DNA of 64,000 nucleotides, from positions 1,892,665 to 1,956,664 of the forward strand of contig NZ_PCPP01000001.1 of assembly GCF_002979755.1 (NCBI RefSeq), read 5' to 3'. How positions within the stretch are numbered: position 1 is the stretch's first letter; every line of letters begins with the position of its first letter. The DNA comes from Chryseobacterium culicis. GTDB taxonomy: Bacteria > Bacteroidota > Bacteroidia > Flavobacteriales > Weeksellaceae. Below are positions 1-8,036 of this stretch, piece after piece. The position numbers were made by a program, and so were the translations under genes. Below the pieces are notes generated by a model that was given only the letters and a program-made list of their open reading frames with translations, did not search any database and was not told the origin of the DNA.

Positions 1-101
1 ACGAACTGATTGATCACTTCATTGCTTCGAATCCGTAAAATATCCTCAACGTAGCTTTCGTTGATATCTCTCAGTAATAATCTTTGGGTTTCCAGTTTCA
101 C
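1..101 (-). CDS. GNAT-family N-acetyltransferase, N-terminal fragment
   Basis: Reading leftwards from a GTG at 101..99 there is an open frame of 33 codons that runs off the left edge. It begins VKLETQRLLLRDINESYVED, the usual opening of RimJ/RimL-type GNAT acetyltransferases (L-E-T-x-R-L-L-L-R, followed by a helix of acidic and polar residues). An in-frame TGA two codons upstream of the GTG rules out a longer start. The acetyl-CoA binding motif lies outside the window, so the substrate cannot be guessed. It is divergent from the MutS2 gene. Confidence 0.6.
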   Translation of the reverse strand, partial: MKLETQRLLLRDINESYVEDILRIRSNEVINQF

Positions 102-241
102 ATTTCAAATGTAATAAAAGAATATCATCTTATTTTTAATATTACCATCTTTTTCAGAAAAAAGTAACACCATAAAGTTCAAATTCAAAGGTAATTTATT
201 CTGTAAATCTCTCAGATATACGGAATAATCAAAATTCTCAC

Positions 242-249
242 TAAATTTG
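242..249 (+). promoter_or_regulatory. Bacteroidota -7 box (TAAATTTG) of mutS2-like gene
   Basis: TAAATTTG matches the TAnnTTTG -7 element exactly. It ends only 4 nt before the GTG chosen as the start of the MutS2-like gene, so transcription should begin at or almost at the start codon. I see no convincing TTG -33 element at the right distance. Confidence 0.5.
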
Positions 250-253
250 CATT

Positions 254-2401
254 GTGTATATAGATAAAGAAGATTTAGACGAATTAGAGTTTCCGCAATT
301 GCTCGCGGAAATCTCCCCATTTGCGTATTCTCCGAAAACAAGAGAAAAAATTCTTCAACTTCGTCCGATGGAAATAGACGAGGCAGAACTTTCATTAAAA
401 AAAACTTCGGAATATCTTTCGAGTTTTGAAAGTTCAAATGCGATTCCGTTTGATGAATATGAAGATATTGAAAGTGAGCTGAAATTGATGCTGATTGAGA
501 ATTACCGTCTTGAAAATGCTGCTTTCATCAAAATAAAAACCATCACGGAACAGATCGGAAAATTGCAGAAATTTTTCCCTACCATGCCGGAAACCTTCCC
601 TACTTTATTAGAAGAGGTTTCTGTATTGGAATTCAGAAAAGAGATCATTGAGAAGGTAGATAAGGTTTTTAACCGTTTTGGTGAGGTAAAAAATGAAGCC
701 TCTCCAGCTTTGAAAGGCATAAGAACTGAAATTCAGCTTGCTAAAAAAGCGATTCAGGAAAATTTCAACCGTGCCCTTACCACGTATGGACAGAGTGACT
801 TTTTAGATGATATTCGGGAAACAATTATTGATGACCAAAGGGTTCTGGCTGTAAAATCAGGATTCAAAAAAAGGGTTGCCGGAAGAACGTTAGGAATTTC
901 CAAGACAGGTTCCATTACTTACATTCAGCCGGATAGTGTTGTGAAGCATTATTTCAAACTCCGTGAAAATGAAGAGGAAGAGAAAAAAGAAATTGACAAA
1001 GTTCTCCGTAAACTGACTGCAGAACTGGCAGAATTTCAGCCTCAGCTGTGGAGATATCAGATTTATATTTTTGACCTTGACCTTATAAGAGCCAAAGCCA
1101 AATTTGGTGAATTGATCAACGGAGTTCTTCCAAAAATCAACCATCATAAAACGCTGAGATTAAGAGAGGCTTATCATCCTCTGTTATGGCTGAGAAATAA
1201 AGTAGAGAACAAAATAATTCATCCCCAGAGCCTTACCTTAACAGACCATAACAGGATTATCTGTATTTCCGGTCCGAATGCCGGAGGAAAATCAATTACT
1301 CTGAAAACGGTAGGACTATTACAGCTGATGATTCAGAGTGGTATTCTGGTTCCTGTTCATCCTAAGTCTGAAATGTTTTTCTTTGAGAAAATCATGACGG
1401 ATATTGGAGACAACCAATCCATTGAAAACCATTTATCAACCTACTCATCAAGATTGAAGAAAATGTCCGGCATCATCCGAGAGGCTGATGCCAATACTCT
1501 TTTATTGATTGATGAATTCGGTACGGGTTCTGATCCTGAGCTTGGAGGTGCGCTGGCAGAAAGTTTCATGGAGTTTTTCTATGACAAAAAGAGTTTTGCC
1601 ATCATTACTACTCACTATACCAATATTAAACTGGTAATAGAACAGCTTCCCAATGCCCAGAATGCAGCCATGCTCTTCAATGAAGAAACATTAGAACCGA
1701 TGTATAAACTGGAAGTAGGACAGGCAGGAAGTTCATTTACGTTTGAAGTGGCAGAAAAGAATAAGATTCCAAGATTCATTATCCATTCTGCCAAGAAAAA
1801 GGTAGAGCATGATATTGTCAATCTTGATAAAACGATTGTAAAACTACAGCAGGAAAAGTTTGAGGTTGAAAAACTGAAATCTGATCTTGCAGAAAGAAAA
1901 GAATCTGTAGAAGATAAACGTGACAACCTTCAGAAACTGAATGATCAGCTTCAGCAAAAGCTTTTCAATTTCCAGAAGCTGTATGAAGAAGAACACCGTA
2001 AACTTCAGTTCGGGAATAAGATTGAAACATTTATTGACAGCTATACCAAGGGAAAATCCAGAAAAGATGTTGTAAAAGATTTTGTGAAGCTTCTTGAACA
2101 GGAGAAATTCAGAAAACTGGGGAATGACAAAGATGAATCAAAACGTCTGCAGGTGGTTAAGAGAAAAATTACCCAACAGCTGAAAAAAGAAGACGTTATT
2201 GAAAAAATTGCAGAAACCAATGAAAGGCTGGAGGAACAGCGTAAAACCGACCGTGCAGTATGGATGAAAATCGGGCAGCGTGTTCGTATTACGGGAAGCA
2301 CCAGTGTAGGAACCATTGAAAAAATTTCACGTAATAAAGTGATTGTCAATTACGGAACTTTCAAAACAACCATTAATGCGGATGAACTTGAGAGAATTTA
2401 A
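254..2401 (+). CDS. MutS2-like DNA-binding ATPase lacking the Smr nuclease domain
   Basis: This 715-aa protein has the MutS2 architecture. An N-terminal clamp/lever helical region comes first, then the ABC-type ATPase with Walker A GPNAGGKS at residues 340-347 and Walker B LLLIDEFGTGSDPE (Asp420, Glu421) followed by the TTHYTN switch. A long charged coiled coil spans roughly 525-670, and a small KOW/beta-barrel-like end follows (about 672-715). Typical MutS2 proteins of about 785 aa end in a Smr endonuclease domain; here the reading frame stops right after the beta-barrel. MutS2 acts on branched DNA and, in Bacillus, on collided ribosomes; without Smr this version should clamp or remodel but not cut. 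The GTG start follows a -7 box by 4 nt, so the mRNA may be leaderless. Confidence 0.9.
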   Translation: MYIDKEDLDELEFPQLLAEISPFAYSPKTREKILQLRPMEIDEAELSLKKTSEYLSSFESSNAIPFDEYEDIESELKLMLIENYRLENAAFIKIKTITEQIGKLQKFFPTMPETFPTLLEEVSVLEFRKEIIEKVDKVFNRFGEVKNEASPALKGIRTEIQLAKKAIQENFNRALTTYGQSDFLDDIRETIIDDQRVLAVKSGFKKRVAGRTLGISKTGSITYIQPDSVVKHYFKLRENEEEEKKEIDKVLRKLTAELAEFQPQLWRYQIYIFDLDLIRAKAKFGELINGVLPKINHHKTLRLREAYHPLLWLRNKVENKIIHPQSLTLTDHNRIICISGPNAGGKSITLKTVGLLQLMIQSGILVPVHPKSEMFFFEKIMTDIGDNQSIENHLSTYSSRLKKMSGIIREADANTLLLIDEFGTGSDPELGGALAESFMEFFYDKKSFAIITTHYTNIKLVIEQLPNAQNAAMLFNEETLEPMYKLEVGQAGSSFTFEVAEKNKIPRFIIHSAKKKVEHDIVNLDKTIVKLQQEKFEVEKLKSDLAERKESVEDKRDNLQKLNDQLQQKLFNFQKLYEEEHRKLQFGNKIETFIDSYTKGKSRKDVVKDFVKLLEQEKFRKLGNDKDESKRLQVVKRKITQQLKKEDVIEKIAETNERLEEQRKTDRAVWMKIGQRVRITGSTSVGTIEKISRNKVIVNYGTFKTTINADELERI

Positions 2402-2434
2402 TTCATCTGAAATTAATGTAATGCAAATAGTAAA

Positions 2435-2465
2435 AGAGAGCACCAGAAGGTGCTCTCTCTTTTTG
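2435..2465. terminator. Bidirectional rho-independent terminator
   Basis: Stem AGAGAGCACC / GGTGCTCTCT (2435-2444 and 2449-2458) with an AGAA loop, flanked by A-run on the left and TTTTT on the right. It lies between the convergent MutS2-like and T9SS genes and can serve both. Confidence 0.85.
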
Positions 2466-2469
2466 ATCT

Positions 2470-3555
2470 TTATTTCTTAATAAATTTTAATCGGATTGTA
2501 TTGTCTTTATCTTTCAGCTGGATAAAATACATTCCTTTGGACAAATTACTAAGGTTTACTTTATGGTCAGAAACTTTTCCTTCTCCTGTTTTCTGTCCCA
2601 CAGCATTATAAATTTCATAATCCGTTACGTCTGAAATTCCTGAGATGTTTAAAACATCGGATGCTGGGTTAGGATAAATTTCAGGTTTTGCAGACTTCCC
2701 TGATTCTTCAACTCCAAGGGTGAGATTGAGTAAATCTACTCCATAATCTTCAACTTCTCCATAGGTAAACGTACTACAGCCATCTGCAGGCATTGTTTGG
2801 CTGGAAACAATCCTCATGGTTACGCCACACAGTGTCACTGCTGCCAAACTTGGAATTGTAAAAACAGATACTGCCGGAGCAGCCTGAGTGATATTATTCG
2901 CCACCATAACTCTTTCGGTGGATTCAAAAATTCCGTTGGCATTAAGATCAATCCATGCCGTTACAGTGGTTGTACCCGGAGTTCCCGTCCACGTATTGGT
3001 CACTGAAAGTGTATTTCCTGTACTTCCTATAAAAAACTTGACCTTTCGGCTTACATCACTTCTGTAATCTGTATAATTGGAAGGCCCGGAATTGCTGACC
3101 ATTGGAGAGGTAATTCCCGCAGAATTTACGGTCACATTGGAAATATGCATCAGGCTGGTATCTGTAGATACACTTGCACAATAATTAAGTGTTGTTGTAA
3201 AAAATACAGGATTAGACCATGTTCCCTGTACAGTACACAATTTTACCACCTGCACTTCATAAGTTGTACAAGGCTGCAGATTAGTAATAGTATAAGAATT
3301 TTGCCCAGCTACAGGAGTAGCCACCATCCAGATAGTGGATCCAGGTATTCTATATCTGATAAAATTATTCGGAGTATTGGGATCAGCAGTCCAGGTAACC
3401 GTTCCTGAGGTAAGAGTTGTAGACACCTGCACGCCAGTGGGAGCATTGGTATCACAGTAAAATAAAGGTTGGGATTCTTCTTCCACTTTGTTGTTTGCCT
3501 GAAAACTGGAAACTCCCAAAATAAAAGAGAATACATACAGTAGTTTTTTTGTCAT
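2470..3555 (-). CDS. T9SS-secreted protein with fibronectin III and GEVED domains
   Basis: The start is taken at the ATG giving MTKKLLYVFSFILGV, a clean signal peptide; an upstream in-frame ATG at 3612 would put 19 extra residues before it. The 361-aa product has a fibronectin type III domain (about residues 35-125, ending in the typical C-T-T-Y-E-V-Q-V strands). A GEVED domain follows: D-L-N-A-N-G-I-F-E-x-x-E-R, then GEVEDYGVDL. The last about 75 residues are a type A T9SS sorting domain opening with IYPNPASDVLNISG and ending in KFIKK. It should be exported by Sec, moved across the outer membrane by T9SS, and released or anchored at the surface. GEVED proteins are often adhesins or peptidase accessories; no catalytic domain is seen, so an adhesive or structural role is only a guess. 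Confidence 0.88.
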   Translation of the reverse strand: MTKKLLYVFSFILGVSSFQANNKVEEESQPLFYCDTNAPTGVQVSTTLTSGTVTWTADPNTPNNFIRYRIPGSTIWMVATPVAGQNSYTITNLQPCTTYEVQVVKLCTVQGTWSNPVFFTTTLNYCASVSTDTSLMHISNVTVNSAGITSPMVSNSGPSNYTDYRSDVSRKVKFFIGSTGNTLSVTNTWTGTPGTTTVTAWIDLNANGIFESTERVMVANNITQAAPAVSVFTIPSLAAVTLCGVTMRIVSSQTMPADGCSTFTYGEVEDYGVDLLNLTLGVEESGKSAKPEIYPNPASDVLNISGISDVTDYEIYNAVGQKTGEGKVSDHKVNLSNLSKGMYFIQLKDKDNTIRLKFIKK

Positions 3556-3704
3556 GTTTATTAGTTTTAAAATTCTCTTGAAAAATAAGAGATTTTTTGG
3601 AATATCTCTCACACCAACCCTATATTATTGTGCTTTTTTTAATACTTTTGAAATTAATCTTGTAAAAAATACACTTTCATAGATATTCCATTTTTATTTT
3701 TACC

Positions 3705-3983
3705 ATGATCAAAAGTTTTTCTATTCTCTGGATTTTTTATAAAAAAATAATGTTTCCAACTTTGGGATTTTCTTTATTGATTTCTTTTTTATCATCATTC
3801 AGTATTAAAAATTTTGGACTGAATTTCCTTTTAATCCTTCCCGTTCTTCACTATTTCATTTATGAATTAAGGTTTAAAAACGAATATTACTTTTATGCCA
3901 ATGTAGGGTTTTCAAGGATTTTTCTTTGGGCAGGAACGATATTATCAGGGATTATTGTAAAAATTATAACATTGTTTTTATGA
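3705..3983 (+). CDS. Small membrane protein, partner of ABC ATPase
   Basis: This 92-aa protein is almost entirely hydrophobic, with three likely membrane helices (about 14-31, 36-54 and 70-91) and a short charged turn R-F-K-N-E between the second and third. I recognise no family. Its TGA stop overlaps the ATG of the following ABC ATPase (ATGA at 3980-3983), so the two are translationally coupled and it is probably the membrane component or anchor of that ATPase. It is much smaller than a normal ABC permease, which needs about six helices per subunit, so it would have to oligomerise or work with another partner. Confidence 0.7.
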   Translation: MIKSFSILWIFYKKIMFPTLGFSLLISFLSSFSIKNFGLNFLLILPVLHYFIYELRFKNEYYFYANVGFSRIFLWAGTILSGIIVKIITLFL

Positions 3984-4642
3984 GCAAGCTGCATGTTGAT
4001 AGTGTAACAAAATCTTTTAATGAAAGGAAAATTTTGCAGGATGTTTATATAGAATGCGAAACCGGACAGATTACAGGGCTGCTGGGCAGAAATGGAAGTG
4101 GAAAATCAACTTTATTAAAAATTATTTTCGGGATTATCGGCGGTGATACCCAGTTTATAAAATGTGGCAACAAGGTTTTGAAAAGTATTTCAGACAGAAA
4201 AAACAGAATCTCATATTTACCCCAAGACCTTTTCTTACCTAAATATGAAACCGTAAAAAACCTGATTCCTTTCTTTTGTAATAAAGAAAACACCAATTTG
4301 CTGTCTGCCCTGGAATTCATACAGCCCTTTCTTCATGAAAAAATTAAAAATCTTTCTAAAGGCGAACAGAGAATTATTGAAACCCTGATGATCACTTACT
4401 CTGAAACAGATTTTGTTTTACTGGACGAACCATTCCATAACCTTTCTCCAAAAGTTTGTGAAGAATTAAAGAAAATTATTCGTCAGCAGTCACAGTACAA
4501 AGGTTTTATTATTTCTGATCACAATTACCAGGATATTCTGGATATTTCAGACTACCTATATCTGCTTTCTGACGGCCATCTGAAACAAATACAAGATTTT
4601 AAAGAACTGCAGCGGTATAATTATCTCCCGAAAAGTATTTAA
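3980..4642 (+). CDS. ABC transporter ATP-binding protein
   Basis: The start is placed at the ATG that overlaps the previous stop codon, giving MSKLHVDSVTKSFNERKIL, the normal beginning of an ABC domain. The 220-aa product shows Walker A GRNGSGKST, a Q-loop (SYLPQDLFLP), a signature in the degenerate form NLSKGEQRIIE instead of LSGGQ, Walker B FVLLDEPF and the switch His in IISDHNYQD. The closest style is LptB-like single-domain ATPases. It is encoded with only a 92-aa membrane protein as neighbour, so substrate and direction of transport are unknown. Confidence 0.85.
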   Translation: MSKLHVDSVTKSFNERKILQDVYIECETGQITGLLGRNGSGKSTLLKIIFGIIGGDTQFIKCGNKVLKSISDRKNRISYLPQDLFLPKYETVKNLIPFFCNKENTNLLSALEFIQPFLHEKIKNLSKGEQRIIETLMITYSETDFVLLDEPFHNLSPKVCEELKKIIRQQSQYKGFIISDHNYQDILDISDYLYLLSDGHLKQIQDFKELQRYNYLPKSI

Positions 4643-4646
4643 TTTA

Positions 4647-4654
4647 TATATTTG
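4647..4654 (+). promoter_or_regulatory. -7 box TATATTTG
   Basis: TATATTTG is an exact TAnnTTTG match just past the stop of the ABC gene and 19 nt before the ATG at 4673. It argues that the following gene has its own promoter and begins at 4673 or 4676 rather than at the TTG inside the box. Confidence 0.45.
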
Positions 4655-4672
4655 GGGATCAAAAAAAATTTC

Positions 4673-5473
4673 ATGATGACTTTTATAAATAAAGCATTCT
4701 ATTTATCCGCATTCAGTATTTTATCTATAGCTTTTGTAAAAGGGCAGACAAAAGTTCCTTTTGGAGTTGTAAAAGCTGAAGAAGGATATGCCAACGTACG
4801 TGTACATAAAGACGACTACCGAAAAATTGTAGACAAGATCCGTATGCGTAAAGGAGATGTTTTTGTTTATGTAAAACCGGCTCCGGGAGAAACAGAGTGG
4901 ATCTGGATCAAATATCCGGAGAAACAGGATGATGACAAGCCTTTTGTACGTTATGAAACTCTTGATAAAGAAGGAATGGTGAATAAAGGGCGTATTGCCT
5001 ATGTAGATCAGCTTCCCGCTTATACTCCTTCTAAATCTAAAAACGGAAGATCAATTATTTTCACAGACAATTCCGATCCTAAAATCCCTACCGCCCAAAG
5101 AAGCAAAGTAGTGATTGATGTCTATCCTTCCAATGCAGGATACCGTAAAAAGGAAAAAGATGCTGAAGGAAAAATTCTTACCATTGATAAAGTAAAACCA
5201 TGGGGAATAGGAAATGATCTTCCTGAAGGAATGACTGAAATCAAATCCATCAGAGTACAACAGCCCGGAAGAGGTTCTGTTTTTGTAAGAGAAGCCATCA
5301 AAAATATGTTCCAGCCTACCATGGATTTTGAGAATATTGGAGTAACTTCCCTTGACAACGATAATATTTTCCTTTATATGATCAATGGTTCAGGAGAAAA
5401 CAGATACACAACTCTTTGGACAATCAAAAAGGGAAGAGTAATCAGCCAGATTATTTATCATAATCCGGAATAA
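4673..5473 (+). CDS. Exported SH3-like hypothetical protein
   Basis: I choose the ATG at 4673 (or 4676 directly after it) because a TTG-initiated version would start inside the -7 box. The product (266 aa) has a signal peptide ending around S-I-A-F-V-K-G-Q. Residues about 25-115 resemble a bacterial SH3 fold: a repeated-strand layout G-Y-A-N-V-R-V-H-K, a K-G-D turn, W-I-W-I-K, and a final R-I-A-Y-V-D. The remainder, about 150 residues, ends in short beta-strand-like segments such as TLWTIKKGRVISQIIYHNPE and matches nothing I know. SH3-like periplasmic domains often bind peptidoglycan peptides, but that is inference only. Confidence 0.7.
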   Translation: MMTFINKAFYLSAFSILSIAFVKGQTKVPFGVVKAEEGYANVRVHKDDYRKIVDKIRMRKGDVFVYVKPAPGETEWIWIKYPEKQDDDKPFVRYETLDKEGMVNKGRIAYVDQLPAYTPSKSKNGRSIIFTDNSDPKIPTAQRSKVVIDVYPSNAGYRKKEKDAEGKILTIDKVKPWGIGNDLPEGMTEIKSIRVQQPGRGSVFVREAIKNMFQPTMDFENIGVTSLDNDNIFLYMINGSGENRYTTLWTIKKGRVISQIIYHNPE

Positions 5474-5479
5474 ATTCAT

Positions 5480-5487
5480 TATTTTTG
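5480..5487 (+). promoter_or_regulatory. -7 box TATTTTTG of riboswitch transcript
   Basis: TATTTTTG matches TAnnTTTG exactly and sits about 25-30 nt before the first conserved parts of the cobalamin riboswitch, giving a start site near 5493. It separates the riboswitch transcript from the upstream gene. Confidence 0.55.
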
Positions 5488-5509
5488 CACCCGAAAAAGT
5501 TTTACGCTT

Positions 5510-5680
5510 ATTCATCATAGAAATTGGTTCTGCATCACTGCAGATTAAAAGGGAACCGTGTGAAAATCACGGACTGTCGCGCAACTGTAAGTAACTGAAA
5601 TCTTTATCAAAGATCCACTGTGCGAGGCATGGGAAGGAGATAAAAGATGTTACAAGTCAGGAGACCTGCCTTTTTCTTAA
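5510..5680 (+). promoter_or_regulatory. Cobalamin (B12) riboswitch
   Basis: The conserved cobalamin-aptamer segments occur in order: GGTTCTGCA near 5526, AAAAGGGAA near 5547, the GTGAAAATCACGGACTG hairpin, CGCGCAACTGTAAG, CCACTG, GGCATGGGAAGG, and the B12 box AAGTCAGGAGACCTGCC at 5654-5670. Ends are approximate. In Bacteroidota this class usually precedes btuB-type receptors or cobalamin synthesis genes; here the next gene, 120-130 nt downstream on the same strand, is an acyl-CoA thioesterase. A CAGGAA/TTCCTG hairpin at about 5729-5749 follows, but it has no T-run, so control at translation is as likely as at transcription. Confidence 0.9.
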
Positions 5681-5802
5681 ACAAGTAACTTTCGCGATTT
5701 GAAGTTGTATTGATCTGATGAATTGTTTCAGGAATTTCCGAATTTCCTGTTATTATTCTGTTGTTTGATATTATTTCATTTCGCTTTAATTAATAATGAA
5801 AT

Positions 5803-6186
5803 ATGACTACAGAAGAAAGAATTGAAGCCTCCGAAACCAGAATCTTTAAAGCGGTTTTCCCAAACACAACCAATCATTATGATACCCTTTTTGGTGGTAC
5901 GGCTATGCAGCTGATGGACGAAGTAGCTTTTATTACCGCTACCCGTTTTGCCAGAAAAAGAGTGGTAACGGTAAGCAGCGACAAAATAGATTTCAAAAAA
6001 CCTATTCCTGCCGGAACTATTGTTGAACTGATCGGAAAAGTTTCATACGTGGGAAAAACCAGTATGAAAGTGAACGTTGAAATTTACACAGAGCAGATGT
6101 ATTCGTATGAAAGAGAGAAAGCCATCGTAGGTGATTTTACTTTTGTAGCGATTGACGAATTCAAGAAACCAATCCAGATACTATAA
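5803..6186 (+). CDS. Acyl-CoA thioesterase (hotdog, YciA/ACOT type)
   Basis: A 127-aa single hotdog domain. The segment NHYDTLFGGTAMQLMDEVAF has the N-x-x-x-T-L-F-G-G and D-E active-site features of the YciA/ACOT group, which hydrolyse acyl-CoA to free acid and CoA in the cytosol. Length is normal for the family. It is the first gene after the cobalamin riboswitch and is followed by a strong terminator, so it appears to be the only gene on that transcript. The chain-length preference cannot be read from the sequence. Confidence 0.88.
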   Translation: MTTEERIEASETRIFKAVFPNTTNHYDTLFGGTAMQLMDEVAFITATRFARKRVVTVSSDKIDFKKPIPAGTIVELIGKVSYVGKTSMKVNVEIYTEQMYSYEREKAIVGDFTFVAIDEFKKPIQIL

Positions 6187-6194
6187 ATAAAAAA

Positions 6195-6230
6195 TCGGGC
6201 GGCCTCTGGCCGCCCGAATTTTTATTTTCA
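6195..6230. terminator. Strong bidirectional terminator
   Basis: Stem TCGGGCGGCC / GGCCGCCCGA (6195-6204 and 6208-6217) with a 3-nt loop, A-run before and T-run after. It ends the thioesterase transcript and the convergent HD-domain operon. Confidence 0.9.
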
Positions 6231-6236
6231 TTAAAG

Positions 6237-6827
6237 TTATTTCAGCACTTTTTCTGTTTCCAGACTTCTGTTCAGTAAAAGTTCAAAAGCCTCTCCCATT
6301 TCATCCGATGCTCTGCTGATGGCATTTTCAAGCATATTTCGGATTTGTTTTTCGGTAACTCCGGCTTCCGTCCAGCTTTTTCCTGTGGTATGGGAATTTA
6401 AAATAAACGGCATGATTCTGTCGATTCCACAGGCAAAAATAGCATCCGGTGTTTTCTCATCTTCAAATTCCAGCCATAGGTTAAAGAATTCTGAACGCAG
6501 AGGTTCATCCAGAATTCCAAAGATTTTCTGAGCAGAAGCTTTCTCTCTTTCAAATTTCCCAACCATTGCTTTTTCATCAAAAATAAAAGTATCTCCAGCT
6601 TCAATCTCCACAAGATCATGAATAGAAAGCATCCTTATCACTCTCAATAAATCAATATCTGTACGGTTTTTAGCATACGGATAAAGGATCTGAGCCAGAA
6701 TAATAATCTGCCAGGAATGTTCTGCGGTATTCTCTCTTCGGGAATCATCAGCATTATAATTTCTTCGCTGTACATTTTTAAGTGCATCTACAGCCAGGAT
6801 AAAATCTATCTCTTTCTGAATTTTCAT
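6237..6827 (-). CDS. HD-domain phosphohydrolase (YfbR/HDDC2-like)
   Basis: This 196-aa protein carries the YfbR-like HD signature: RRENTAEHSW with His37, and the HD pair His70-Asp71 followed by VEIEAGDTF. A later D-R-I-M-P-F gives the final metal ligand. Proteins of this group are metal-dependent 5'-deoxynucleotidases acting on dNMPs in the cytosol. Length fits the family. It lies 1 nt downstream of the gene at 6829-7530, so both are probably co-transcribed, though no shared function is apparent. Confidence 0.82.
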   Translation of the reverse strand: MKIQKEIDFILAVDALKNVQRRNYNADDSRRENTAEHSWQIIILAQILYPYAKNRTDIDLLRVIRMLSIHDLVEIEAGDTFIFDEKAMVGKFEREKASAQKIFGILDEPLRSEFFNLWLEFEDEKTPDAIFACGIDRIMPFILNSHTTGKSWTEAGVTEKQIRNMLENAISRASDEMGEAFELLLNRSLETEKVLK

Positions 6828-6828
6828 C

Positions 6829-7530
6829 TTACTTTTTATTTCTGTTATATTGATCTGCCGGATATACTTTTGTTTTGGTAATCCATTTATTATTGATCTT
6901 TTCTTTGGTTATTACTTTCACCTGATCTTCATTGGTCATATCCTCTTCCTTTTCAAAGACTTTCTCCAGTCCCTTATTCGGAATAACAGCATATTCTATC
7001 GTAAAAATATCGCAGCAGCCAGACTTTCCATAGGAGATCAGACGTTTACGTTTGGCATCAACATCAAAAATATCAAGGCCGTTCGAGCCCAATTCCGTAA
7101 GCTCCTCACTTTTTACAAACCCCATTCTTGTTTTGTTGAATACATACACGTCATATGATGCTCCACTATAATTTCCCATATTTCCATTCCTTATCGCTAT
7201 ATCTTCCGTTCCGTCAAAATTAAAGTCATCGATAATCACAGCACGTTGATCACCAGAAAGCGGAATCAATTTTCCCTGAAGCAGTTTTTGGCCTTGCCCT
7301 GCATATAAAACCAGATCATCAGAAACAAAAGTCTGTACTTTGCTGTTTTTATGATCAAATAACTCTACCGTTCCCTTTCCTCCGCATCTGTCATCATAGC
7401 AATTTTCTATTTGGATGACGGCATCATAACTCTTCGATACATTTTTAACTTCAAACCGATATTGCCCGAAACATAAAGGTCCTAATAAAAGAAATACAGA
7501 GAAATCCTTATACTTATTCAAAATATTCAT
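6829..7530 (-). CDS. Exported XAC2610-like / FG-GAP-like hypothetical protein
   Basis: The 233-aa product begins with a short hydrophobic export signal ending near LCFGQ. The centre contains DDFNFDGTEDIAIRNGN, a D-x-N-x-D-G-x-x-D calcium-binding loop as found in FG-GAP and XAC2610-type beta proteins, and two Cys-rich spots (C-Y-D-D-R-C and G-C-C-D) that may form disulfides in the periplasm. The C-terminus is lysine-rich. No enzyme motif is seen. The reading frame is directly upstream of the HD gene. Confidence 0.65.
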   Translation of the reverse strand: MNILNKYKDFSVFLLLGPLCFGQYRFEVKNVSKSYDAVIQIENCYDDRCGGKGTVELFDHKNSKVQTFVSDDLVLYAGQGQKLLQGKLIPLSGDQRAVIIDDFNFDGTEDIAIRNGNMGNYSGASYDVYVFNKTRMGFVKSEELTELGSNGLDIFDVDAKRKRLISYGKSGCCDIFTIEYAVIPNKGLEKVFEKEEDMTNEDQVKVITKEKINNKWITKTKVYPADQYNRNKK

Positions 7531-7646
7531 GGTAATAAGAAATGATTTAGGTGTTTTTTATTGCTAACAAAAATACGAATCCTAATACCCATCTCAAAAT
7601 CTCATTCTCTTTATCTGTTTCTCTACTCAAAGAGTATTTATTCATA

Positions 7647-7739
7647 AGAAGCTGTTTCCCGCTATCCACTCATACTCCTCGCTTCTCTACGATGCCCTTG
7701 CTGCTGCGGGGTAACCGCTACTATCGGGGCTAGAGCATG
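7647..7739. repeat. Putative dispersed intergenic repeat
   Basis: The 506-bp gap between 7530 and 8037 holds no gene. Between 7647 and 7739 is a GC-richer block (AGCTGTTTCCCGCTATCC on the left, GGGGCTAGAGCATG on the right). It resembles, from memory, the short intergenic elements common near gene ends in Chryseobacterium. No second copy is in the window, so the repeat status is unproven. The rest of the gap is AT-rich leader and promoter DNA. Confidence 0.3.
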
Positions 7740-7923
7740 GGTGATAAGTAATAAGCGATAAAAGATCATTTTTTCTCTCCAATTTTCAAAATTCTATTTA
7801 AAAATTTAAAAATTTTCAGACATTTTCTTCTAAAATCCGTTTTACTAAAAATTGACAATGAAAATTATTATATTGATTTACAGTATTTTAAATAATTTAT
7901 TTTAAAAATTTCACTACTTTGTA

Positions 7924-7962
7924 TTGCATAATACCATTTTATTTACATATCTTTGTAATGTA
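7924..7962 (+). promoter_or_regulatory. padR promoter with overlapping inverted-repeat operator
   Basis: TTG (7924-7926), 21-nt spacer, then TATCTTTG (7948-7955): a complete Bacteroidota promoter. The inverted repeat TACAT-N9-ATGTA (7944-7948 and 7958-7962) straddles the -7 box. PadR regulators classically bind ATGT/ACAT dyads, so this is a likely autoregulatory operator. A second near-palindrome around CTAGCTAG lies at 7982-7989 in the leader. Confidence 0.55.
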
Positions 7963-8036
7963 AAATCGAAATAGGTACAACTAGCTAGGTTCCGAACTTC
8001 GAAAATTATATAACTAATTAACAAAACTTATCAAAG

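Noticed and set aside
3556..3612. Upstream ATG extending the T9SS GEVED protein by 19 residues
   Set aside because: It would place charged and hydrophobic residues before an already complete signal peptide; the ATG at 3555 is preferred.
5718..5768. 16-codon ORF between the cobalamin riboswitch and the thioesterase
   Set aside because: Arbitrary composition (MNCFRNFRISCYYSVV), overlaps a hairpin, and has no start context; not convincing as a leader peptide.
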